Assembly: GCA_034440575.1 (NCBI GenBank)
Contig: JAOTOL010000975.1
Coordinates: 124,001-188,000, forward strand
Source: Imbricaverruca yamaguchii
Taxonomy: Eukaryota > Arthropoda > Thecostraca > Neoverrucidae
Direction: 5' to 3'
Length of the DNA stretch: 64,000 bases
A model generated the notes under the pieces. It ran no database searches and was not told the DNA's origin. It worked only from the letters and a program-made list of their open reading frames with translations. How positions within the stretch are numbered: position 1 is the first letter of the stretch; the number at the start of each line of letters is the position of its first letter. This document shows, piece by piece, positions 11,923 through 21,974 of the stretch. The position numbers and the translations under genes are program-made.

Positions 11923-13390
11923 GTACGCCGCCCGTCAGTTATCCAGCGGCGCAACCGAGCTGACAGGCGGCAGACGATCTGTGGGATTAATGGCATTAGC
12001 GGATTGGCCCTGAATCGATGACCGCTCAGCATCGATGAAATTTTCTGTGCTCTGAAACACAGATTGGAACACTTACTGCGCTCGTGTGCATTAACGCTGA
12101 CACCGTTACAGCATCCCTCCTTTGCAGAATGCTTTCAGTGATCCTAGTGATAAGCGACATCTTAGTCGGGCGGGAGGACCCGTCCGACGATGGATTCTGT
12201 ATGGTGATAGCCAGCAATAGCAACTGCCGTTTGTACCGCATGAACCCGTAAATGTCTAAAGGTATAGACAGGAGCATGGAAACATGAGAAGCAAAAAGGC
12301 TGAGTTTTCCAACTGCTGAATTGAAAATCTTGACCGCAATTGCCGAAATTAGCGTTTCTTGTGGTAAACGTGAGCAAGTGGGACGGAAACGGAAGGCAGT
12401 CACGGTCTTACCCTTCTTCCTAGTAGCGCAGCTAAGATTGTCTTAAGGGAGGCTCAACCCAAAAACTAAACAGGAATAGTGAAAGCGTTCGGCGCATGAA
12501 GCATGTCGATTTTTTCGCGGTGAAAATATAAAAATTTCTTCTTTGATCTAGGATATGTTTGTTTCCTCGGGAAAGTGGAGGGCCGGTAACCTGTCCACTG
12601 CCTGCGGCTCTGCTTTTAATCTAAAATCGTTCCTGCGGCTCTAGAGATGGACTCCACCTGGACATTCAAGTGGTGATGCCATTACCTATGTGGTCGCCAG
12701 TGTTTCAGAAGCCGATAAAATATTTTTCACCGAACCAGCTGACACTTCCAAGATTTTTATCCTTCTTTTAAGATTCAAAGGTCGAAGCAGATTCCCAAAT
12801 ATCCCGGGAAATTTCTAAAGACTGGCAACTCTGATGACAGTTATCGTTTCGTCGTAGTTGTTCATGTCTTGGCGCTCACAAATTTAAAGCCATAATGGTG
12901 TACAATTTAGTGTGGGTATGCATACCGTGCTCTGAAATTATTCAGAAGTTTCCAACAGTATTAACGATACACAGCTTTTGGCCACACATTATCCGCCAAT
13001 CGCCATTTTAGTCACACATTATCCACCAATTGTCAGATTATCCACCATTGTCCGCCATGACACATTATCCATTTTCAGAGCTGTTAAGCAAATATCAACA
13101 CAGACGATTTCCGTCATTGCTACTGGATCTGTTTCACAATGTATTAAAGCATCTGTATTCTGTGAAAAACACACAGGCATGAACAGACACAATGCACGGC
13201 TCAACATGTCACGACCTACGGGCACACACTCCCAGAGCCGCCCCATCCACTGCACGAGTGCCGCACTGAACTCTTCTTTCGAGGAACCTCCAACTTCTTG
13301 GCGCACTTCACGTTCCAGGTCTGAGATATTGCTGAACTATTTTAGAAGTAGGGTCTCCCGGACCTTTGGGAAAGGGAGAAAAGTCGCCAA

Positions 13391-14172
13391 TAGTCGGTTT
13401 TACAGCGGAACTTTACTCGCAGGTCCCAGGTCTCAGGAAAGAGACCTGGGACGAGATAGAGGGAGAAGACCAGGCATAATGATCTGCATACATTAAAAGC
13501 GACCACTAGATATAATTATTACGTCAGTTTTAATAGCGAACAGGTGTTACCGTCGATGATGCTGAAATAAGTAGAATTAAACTTACGAACATCAGTAAAT
13601 TGCAATACGCTTTCTGATTTACGTGGAGACTACACTCAGCTCTACTCTATATGGCAGCCAACGATTGAATGCCAAAAGGCAAATTGGCGCTATGGTTAAA
13701 TTAGCAAAGGATAAGGTTGTAAGTCAACTTCCTGAGTAACGGCAGACAAAATAACAACAAAAGTACACTTAATCGATGTCAGCAAAGTTTACCAACCCAT
13801 ATCTGATACTCCCAACATGCTCACACCGCACAACTAGTAAATATTAATAACACACCCCATGAGTAGGACGCACACGCACCGACAGACTTGTTACTTGCCA
13901 TCTATTGGGATGTAGGTTTCGGAATATAAAATGTTGATGGAAAATTATACTAAAGAGATCAGTCTAAAATCGTTTAATTTTGACCATGAAGAACAATTTT
14001 TGTGAAGTATAAAACCTGAGACAATTGACTAAAGCCAATTCTTTTGAATATTATAAGCTTTTCGATGTAATTTTTTAGTTCCTGTTTGGAATATTTAGCT
14101 GAAGGAAGGAATAACCTGGAAGGCTCAAAGGCTAGTAGATATGGGAGCAAACTGCCGCTGTAAAACCGACTA
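13391..14172. mobile_element. Possible MITE or foldback bounded by an 18-bp inverted repeat
   Basis: TAGTCGGTTTTACAGCGG at 13391-13408 recurs as its exact reverse complement at 14155-14172, enclosing 746 bp without coding capacity. No flanking target duplication was found and the similarity does not extend past 18 bp, so a chance pair of old repeats is not excluded. Confidence 0.35.
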
Positions 14173-15197
14173 GTGTCAGCCAGGCGAGTACGGTGGATGC
14201 TTTGCGATCTCCATTCACTGACTCTCAAGACACGATTGAATATATTTTGTTGCGTCAATGTTCTTTTCTCTTGCTAAAAAGCAACGCACACGATACCTTC
14301 TGCATTGAAGAAAACCGCGCACTTAACCACCCCGTTCGGTCGCCTCATTTCTGTACCACCGGGGCGCGTTCGCTTCTCCTCTTTCGCTGCTTGCTCTACG
14401 TTCCTGTTAGAGATTCGTAGTAGAATCATGCCCGTGAGTGGACAGGAATTACCAATGTGCAGTTAGGGTTTTCCTGAGAGGGCCCGACCAAAAATATACG
14501 ATAAATGGAGAAAGCTTCCGGGGCGTGAAGCGCGTTGAAATTTTAGGACTTCGCACGGTGAAAATCTCCAAATTTATCGTTCCATGTTGTGTATTTTTGG
14601 TTGTTTTAGGGGACACCGGCCCCTTGGCTGCGCCTCTGGTAAGTACTATGAGTCTAAAAATGGTCCTCGAAATCGTGCTGCCTGAGGAAGTTCTTAGGAA
14701 GAAAGCTGCTGCCTGAGGAAGAAAGAGAATCTTGCTGATATATTATTTCCCAAAGAAATGGCGCCTAAGGAAGTTGCTGAGTAAGCTTCAACAGGTCCAG
14801 TCCATGCATTCTTGTTTCTGATTTGCGCTTATGGGCTTTTATATCAGATTTTAAAATGTGGAGAAAACAATCATCTAGAAAGTATCAGTAGAAAATAGCT
14901 GCGTATTTTCAGAAGCAAAGAAATAAAGTTCGGAAAATCAGGGAACATTTTGTTCTGGGGAGGGGCATGGGGACGGTCTTGAATTTTGTTATGCCTCACC
15001 TCATTTAGGTGTCTCAGACCGCCCCTGATGAAATGTTTCAGAAACATTCATTACCTGTAACCAGCTATCTTAGCGGTTGCACACTATCTTCGTTTGGAAA
15101 CAGTGTATCGCTGCTTCCCGTTGAGGTTCGTCTTGTAGTCACAGTTAATCCTGTTTATCAGATAGTTTCATAGTTCTGGGCTTGAGGAACTAACTTT

Positions 15198-15325
15198 TCT
15201 CGTTGGCAGGGGCGGAAGCTCATGTGGGCACTTTTGGTACTGCCTGTACAACACCACTATTTTGATTGGTGTTGCACCGACAGTACCAAAAGTGCCCACA
15301 TGAGCCTCCACCCCTGCGAACGAGA
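15198..15325. repeat. Long hairpin, stem about 58 bp
   Basis: The arms 15198-15255 and 15266-15325 are near-perfect inverted copies (core ATGTGGGCACTTTTGGTACT) around a loop of about 10 bp, with only a few mismatches. Confidence 0.85.
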
Positions 15326-15337
15326 TCAAACAAAATT

Positions 15338-15368
15338 CGGCGAAAGAATGTAGTACATTCTTTCGCCG
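15338..15368. repeat. 31-bp near-perfect palindrome
   Basis: CGGCGAAAGAATGTA and its inverse meet at a one-base centre, directly 3' of the long hairpin at 15198-15325. Confidence 0.85.
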
Positions 15369-15549
15369 GAAATGTTCTCGATTTTGCCAGCCGATAGGGC
15401 CGAACGACGTCGAACCCAAACTACCCAGCAGTGCTCCCATTTATCAACATAATTAAGCAATGAGTTCATTCAGCGGTGCTCAGTCGGCGACTTCCGCAGG
15501 AGGCCTTCATTGAGAGTGTCCAGCTGCATACAACCGTGACGAAACCGCG

Positions 15550-15712
15550 TCAGTGATTGTATGTTCCTCCTCATAACGTCTTGGTAGGCACCGTGGCTCT
15601 CATAATCGATTGTATGTACCTCCTCACAGCGTTCTGGTAAGCACCGTGGTTCTCATTAGCGATTGTATGTATCTTCTCATCACCTCCTGGTAAACACATT
15701 GGTCCGCATAAG
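15550..15712. repeat. 60-bp tandem repeat, about 2.7 copies
   Basis: Three diverged copies of a unit that contains GATTGTATGTxCCTCCTCA and GGTAxGCACCGTGG. Confidence 0.8.
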
Positions 15713-16769
15713 CGATTTGGAAATTCTCCCTTCGCGAGTGTCGTCCATTTCCCGTGCCCTCGAGCTTGCCTTCGAGAGCATGTTGAGGGTGTTGAACTCG
15801 CTCTCACGTTATATCCCATCCCTTTCGTAGCTGGAATCCATCTAAGCTACCTGTAAGTTGGAACCAGGTGGGAACGTACAGCGTCCGGCGTACCAATAAT
15901 GGCGGTACGCTGCCACATCGGCGCCGCCAACATCTCTGGATCCTCTAACTCTGGATGGCAGATGGAGAAGGTCCAACAGGTCGGCCGGCTCCAGCAGCCC
16001 GCCGGGACCGCCGGCACCACCAGGTCCATGACGTCACACTCGTCACCGAGCGGCTCGATGGGGCATCGGCTCCCGTCGGTAACGGCAGCGGCGGCGCGGC
16101 GCCAGCTATTTCGAGCGCGACTGGACGGCTCCCTGCCGAGCAACGGCGGCGACGGAGATCGGTGGATCACGTCGAGTGCCGCCTAACGGGATCATGGGAT
16201 CACCATCCATCGCGTCTTACATCACGGGAATAGCGGATCATACATCACAGGATGGACGGATTATAGTGTGTGTCACTTGAAGTGCGGTGGATGCCGGCCC
16301 CATACTCGGTCTGGAAGGACTCAATTTCATTCGTATCCTGCAGCATCAAGGACATGCAAACGGTCATGCGCATGCGTCTGGGAGGTTTAGGCCCGGCCTG
16401 TTCTACTGAGGTCATGACTTCACCCATGCCTGACCGATCGCGGCCCCACACGTGGGCAGGTGGTTACTCCAGTCCCGGGCTTCTTCGCCCGTGTCCAGGA
16501 TGACACCCACCCAGGATGTATGTCCAAGATGACTCTCGGCAGCGTACGTGCCGCTGCCTCTGCGGCGCCGCAGGCAACTCCATGCGCATCACGACCGGCC
16601 GCAGCTGGCAAACCGAGCACGGACGTGTCTGGACCACGGGGATGTCGTGTCAACGGACCCTGCCAGGGTCACAGCTTCGTCACATTCCGGACGCGAGCTG
16701 AACTTTAACACCCCACAGCGGCCATGGTTTATGCCGAGACGGAATGGGTCAAGCCGGAGCTGGGAAGCA

Positions 16770-17420
16770 CGTTCCCCATTGTACATTTTGAGAAGGTCCG
16801 TGGGCCAACATGAACGGCCCTGGGTCGACGTGAAGGGTCCCTGGGCCGACGATATGGCCCGGGCTGACGGAAAGGGTCCCGGGCCGATGCAGAGGGCCCT
16901 TCAAAATCTTCATAAGTTGAGGGTCCGTGGTTAGTCTAATGTGAAGGGCTTCTAGATAGACGGAGGGAGCCACTGATAGTTGGAAGGGCCCCAGACTGAC
17001 GAAGAGGGTCCAATCCAATATCAAGGGCTCTAGGCTGTCGGTGGAGCCCAAGCCGAAGAAATGGCCCATGACGTGATTGACAGGGCCCCAGTGTTTGAAG
17101 AAGCCTCCGGCTTGCCGGAAAAGGCCCTGGGTCGTCAAAGATTTGCCCCTGAGACGACGGAGAGTCCCTAGTGTCCAAAGTTGACTCGGGTCGTCAGAAA
17201 GGGCCCTAGGGCCGACGGATAGGGCCAAAGTCATAAAAAGGCCCATGGCCTGACGGAGAGGCCCCAAGCTGTTGGAAGAGGTCCTCCGGCCCGGCAAAGG
17301 AGACTGGTTTTCTAAAGAGGCCCCCTGCGCTGACGGAGAGGATCCATGACCGCGGAAGGACCTCGGACCATCGGAGGGTCCAAGATCCGGTATGAAGGGT
17401 CACTGGGTCAATGTGGGCTG
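16770..17420. repeat. Degenerate minisatellite, unit about 35 bp
   Basis: Many diverged copies of a motif like GGGCCGACGGAAAGGGTCCC. Similarity fades gradually to about 18340, which indicates an old array no longer homogenised. Confidence 0.8.
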
Positions 17421-18340
17421 AAATCGGTCAGGGGGCCCCTTGCGTGATAAAAGAGGCCGAAAGTTTTGACCGGGCCGAACGTGCAGAGCCACTGGGTAGG
17501 CTTTGGCTCACTATAATGGATTGAGGCCCAGAGCTGACAGTGCGTCTCAGGCCGATAAAGGTCCCTGAGCTCCGGCCGAAGCGGAGTGTTTCAGGTGCAA
17601 CGTAATGTCCTGTAAGCCCATGAGGGGGGGGTCGTGAGCTGCTCAAAATCGGTGGCATATCTAAAGGGTGAAGGTGCACCCGCCCCACTGATAGTATCCT
17701 CCAGGCGACCGCCACGCGGGAAGAGATATAACCGAGGAAAAGCTTAAATGCGTCTAACGGCTTGTTTTGAAAGGGCCGTCAACACCTGAACGCATCCTCC
17801 CTGAGGGCTGGCAAGTGCCGTGAAATCAAGAGAGGGACCGCCCGAGAGCTGGAATAATCATGCCAGCTGGAAAGATAAGTCTCAGCTTGAATTGGGCTCT
17901 AACAGCTGAAGAATAAACAGGGCACCTGAGGGCCAACGAGGGCTGGGATGCTCTTTTGGTTTGAAAGGGCCCCTCTAAGAGCTGAAGAGGATTGGTGGGG
18001 GTCCATCTCGTATCTGATATACCTCTGAGACGAGAGCTAGACAGGACTATTCAGGACCTGATGAACTCCTAAAGGCAGGAGAGGGCCCTGAGCGACGAAG
18101 AGGTTCTCATGAGTAAGAGAGGACTGGACTAGGGTTCCTCTGATGTTCAGTGACCATAATTGATGAACAAGGTGCCCGACATATTCTAAAATGTCCCCGT
18201 TGGCTGGCGATTAATGTGAGAAATACCGATGGTCAGTCTCAGAGCTATAATGTTCTTCAAACCACAAGAGCTGTCGATAACTAGGAAGGGCCCGTAGCAG
18301 TTTGAGAGCACCTTTGAGGGCTAACAGAGTCCCGAGCGTC

Positions 18341-19689
18341 AAAGAGTGCCCCGAAGACTAACGGAAAAATTGGAGGCGGCTGAAGAAAACGGATTGCGTT
18401 GAACCTTGACTGATAAAGTGGTAATGTGAGGCCTATGAAGTTCATTCCAGCGTTCTCAGTGCAAGTAATGGCGGTAATTGATTCGAACGATCATAAACTC
18501 GTCACTGAATGCCGATCCCAGTACCAATACGCCTTTGGCGAACTCGTCGCTGAATACGAATACGAATGCGTTAACTTGGAGTACGTGATGAAGACTGTCA
18601 ATGACTTCACTCAATGGGAGAGCACAATTTTGTACCTGAGTGAAAATAGAAGATAGTCAAGATTCCTGTTATTCGGGAATGGCCTGGAAGCATACATTTC
18701 TAGCGTTTGCGGATTTACCATTCGGAAATTTGGTGACGACAGATAGCCTGTGAAGCTCGTTGATTGGTTAGATCTGCTTTCGGTATTTTGGTGATAACCT
18801 GGCATATATATTTTCACTTTATAAATGATTAAGTATAATTTTTCGGCGACGATACTAATGTAGCTCAGGCTTGGAGGGCGCACAAAAAATTGAGGGGGAC
18901 AAATCGCCACTTTTCAGAAATTTTGGCGACATGTCTCCCCCCCAGAGGTCAAACCCATGGTATTCGGCTACAATGTCGTGCCAACCAACGGCAACTACTC
19001 AACGGACGAGACTTTGAGGTTCGGCACTTGTCAGACCTACAGGCTTCAATCACGCCACTCTTCGACGCACCGTCACGAGATGCCCTGCTGGTTTGTCGTC
19101 CCGCCGAAAAAAAACGTCCAGCACCAGGACGCTTCCAGGTTGTTTGTTTGTCACAGCAGACTTGCTGGCAGGTTGACAGTCGGAAGAGATACCGTTACAT
19201 GACACAGAGCGAACTGCCGCACCACCAGCTTCGTGTCGAGGCACAAAATCGATGCGATTCCCACCTTTAGAAAACTTGCATAGGCTGCGCCGTACCGAGC
19301 ACCTCTTGTGGTGAATGTTTTTGCGTTTTTACCCGTAAAGGAACTCCCCTGATTGCATGACATAACTTCAGCGTATGGCCAGTTAGTCTGAGGAAAGCGT
19401 GGTGAAGTCTCAAGGAGCCTCCATCCTGTAGTGAAACGTACCCCAATGGTACTGCACCTGTGCAATAACCTGATCTCGTTGCTGCTGTCCTGTGATGGAT
19501 CCAAACTTCACCTGGCTGTTGTTGAAAATATTTTGTCAGACAGCCGTCTCCGAGTAATGTCGGGTTTTGACGTCACCTCGCGACAAGCACATCGCTCTGG
19601 GACGGAATTCTACCTCGTGGCGCCTGCCTATGGTGAAATTAATCCTCCCACAACCTACACCTACAGACAGAGCAATGCATAACGGTAAC
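18341..19689. other. Intron sequence, nothing recognised
   Basis: Unique sequence with short open frames on both strands and no domain, repeat or mobile element that I can identify. Confidence 0.5.
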
Positions 19690-20400
19690 ACCTGTGACCA
19701 AACTACTGTCACGCCGCCCTCCTGTGACCGCTCCCGTCACTGCGCCCTGCTGTGACCGCACCCGTCACGGTACCCTCCTGGAACCACACCCCATCCCACG
19801 GTACCTTCCTGTGACCGCACCCGTCACTGCGCCCTGCTGTGACCGCTCCCGCCACTGCGCCCTGCTGTGACCGCACCCGTCACGGTACCCTCCTGTACCC
19901 ACACCCCATCCCACGGTACCCTCCTGTAACCGCACCTCCTCCCATGGTGCCTTCCTGTGACCGCACCGGCCACGGTACCTTCCTGCGCCCATACCTCCCA
20001 CGATTCCCTCTCCAACGGTACCCTCCTGCGACCACACCCTCTTCCACGACACCCTCCTGCAACTACACACTCTCCCACAGTACCCCGTGTGAACACTCCC
20101 CCCGCACGGTACCCTCATGTGACCGCGCCAGACACGGTACCCCCTGTGACCACACACAGCTGCGGCACCCCCCTGCGAAAACACCATCTCCCACGATCAT
20201 ACCGCCTCCCCAGGCGCCCCAGTGACCACACCATCTCTGACAGCTTCCTCAGAGGTGGTGCGGGTGATCCGCCCATACCATCTCCCACGACACCCTCCTG
20301 CGACCACACCGCCTCCCTAGGCGCCAAAGTGACCGTACCACCCCCACGACCACACCGCCGCCCTAGGCGCCCCAGTGACCGCACCACCTCTGACACCGTC
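19690..20400. repeat. Minisatellite of about 29 bp ending at a splice acceptor
   Basis: Variable copies of CCTCCTGTGACCGCACCCGT followed by CACGGTAC. The array becomes more degenerate toward the exon at 20413. Unlike the FIGNL1 arrays, its unit carries no copy of the exon edge. Confidence 0.85.
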
Positions 20401-20412
20401 GCCCGGCGGCAG

Positions 20413-20745
20413 GTGCGGCAGAACTACATCCGGCGGAGGCTGCACATCACGCTCAAGGCGCTGCACCGGCTCTCCCAGAGCGAGTTCAACCTGGAGCAGC
20501 TGTTCAGCGGCGGCGTGCTGCCGCCACCGGCGAGCGCCGCCGGCAGTCGCGCGCCGACCCCCAGCCGGCCGACCGACCCGTCCCAGGCGGTGTCGCTCGG
20601 CGCCGAGCCGCCGCCGCCGCCGCAGGGCGTCACCGTGCGCGACGTGGACCGGCAGCGTGGCCGGCCGCTCACGCGCTACCAGCGCAACATGATGGTCTTC
20701 AACTGGCTGCACACGCTCGACGAGACCGGTCTGGAGGTGACGTAA
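20413..20745 (+). CDS. Second exon of the 11368 gene (possibly the last)
   Basis: Starts after GGCGGCAG with GTG CGG CAG in phase 0 and continues the upstream exon, so the junction reads AVNKK/VRQNYIRRRLHI. The product holds a strongly basic amphipathic stretch (RRRLHITLKALHRLSQSEFN), a Pro/Ser linker, then VRDVDRQRGRPLTRYQRNMM and VFNWLHTLDETGLE. It either ends at TAA (GLEVT*) at 20743-20745 or splices at the GTGACG inside that codon run. The regular hydrophobic/basic spacing and low repeat content argue for real coding sequence. The family is not recognised. If the TAA is used, the two exons give 295 residues. Confidence 0.6.
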   Translation: MRQNYIRRRLHITLKALHRLSQSEFNLEQLFSGGVLPPPASAAGSRAPTPSRPTDPSQAVSLGAEPPPPPQGVTVRDVDRQRGRPLTRYQRNMMVFNWLHTLDETGLEVT

Positions 20746-21830
20746 GGGCGGTACACTGCACTGCGCCAGCCAGCCGCCACCTCGCCGGCGGCAACCGAGG
20801 GAAATGCTAGCCAGTCTCCAGCCGACGATATTTACACATCGGGGTCGCGACGGAGCCACCCGGGGCGACTCGCGCTGTCGCCGCCAAATGAGTGTGTTAT
20901 CGCGTCGCGACTACCACGGCGAGCCCAGCTAAGCTCAGGGTAAGCTGCCGGCCATTGTTGTGGAGAATGTTAATGCTACGGTGTACTTCCTATCGGCATG
21001 CTATGTAGCAGTGCGCTACCCGACCAGTATGCCATGGCGTGCGAATGTCACGGTCGGTGTGGCAGAACACAGGTGCACTAGCCATCCAGTGCGCCACGGA
21101 GTATGCATGCCAGCCAAACGCAGATATATTCAGTGTGTGCTGGCCGGAAACTCCGCTACGGAATGCAAGTGCTACAGTGCTACGCTCGTTCTCAGGGCGA
21201 TAAACGGCCATCATGTGCAGCGCCAAATCATTCGGTTATGCTTCAGTGAAACCGAAAATTGCGATGCAATTGCTTGCCATTCCGATATTACTGGACAACA
21301 TAAACCTGCCTTGCGGTGAATCATTGAATTTCTAAATGAATAGTGGGCAATGGAGTTTACTGTAAAACAGTCTTTCTCAGGAAAGACATCCGGGGCTGTT
21401 AGCGGCATGTGCTGACATAAGTGCAACGCATAGGTTCGTCGCGTTACTCTGCGGATATGAGCATATGAAAGCATGTATTCAAACATTGCAGTAAACGCAA
21501 CGATATTGCAAGTAATTGTGCAGCCTCGATAGGGAAACTTCGCCAGCACAGTGACGTTCAACTTCACATCCCACAACGTGACCGGCATCGGCCAAACGCC
21601 GGACACAGCGCTCCACCTCCTCACCGCACAAGTGGCCCGATCAATCGACACACATTCGACACAGCGCACCACCTCCTCACGGCATATACCCGGATCACTC
21701 AGCAAACATCCGACACTGCGTCCCAACTCCAGATGGCATAAATATCGCGACCAGTCGACCCACACCCGATAGCCGGGATCCACACGGACCAGCCACAGCC
21801 GTGAGCAAGCGCCTCACTGTGCGCCGTCGG
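20746..21830. other. Intergenic space between convergent genes
   Basis: About 1.1 kb between the end of the plus-strand gene and the stop of FIGNL1, presumably containing both 3' UTRs. No polyadenylation signal stands out and no repeat array is present. Confidence 0.5.
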
Positions 21831-21974
21831 CTAGGGTGCGGCGCGGCGCGGTGGGGCGCCGCCCGTGCCGAACCGCCGGTTCCACTCGGTGTACAGCTGC
21901 AGATCCTCGGACGAGACGCTGGCGCGGATGTTGTCCAGCGCCGCCACGAAGTCGTCGTGGATGAGAGGCCGCAC
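21831..21974 (-). CDS. FIGNL1: FIGNL1 last exon: C-terminal helix and stop
   Basis: Acceptor CTGTCTGCAG, phase 0; 47 residues then TAG at 21831-21833. It reads [20 protein letters not shown] then [16 protein letters not shown], the typical C-terminal helix of this AAA subgroup. An extra [12 protein letters not shown] tail follows. Confidence 0.93.
   Translation of the reverse strand: MRPLIHDDFVAALDNIRASVSSEDLQLYTEWNRRFGTGGAPPRRAAP

Larger units (their letters stand above)
11923..20412 (+). other. 8.5-kb intron of the 11368 gene
   Basis: Bounded by GT at 11923 and a GGCGGCAG acceptor at 20412. It holds, in order: unique sequence; an 18-bp inverted-repeat pair at 13391 and 14172; a weakly similar pair of segments of about 100 bp (12440-12545 and 14470-14585); two hairpins at 15198-15368; a 60-bp tandem repeat (15550-15712); a GC-rich block at 15880-16190; a degenerate repeat of about 35 bp (16770-17420, fading to about 18340); and the repeat of about 29 bp that runs up to the next exon. 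No other supported coding sequence is seen. Confidence 0.55.

Noticed and set aside
15899..16186. GC-rich open frame of 95 codons as an exon
   Set aside because: No splice borders or domain, an equally long frame on the opposite strand, and it lies inside an intron whose flanking exons already join in frame.
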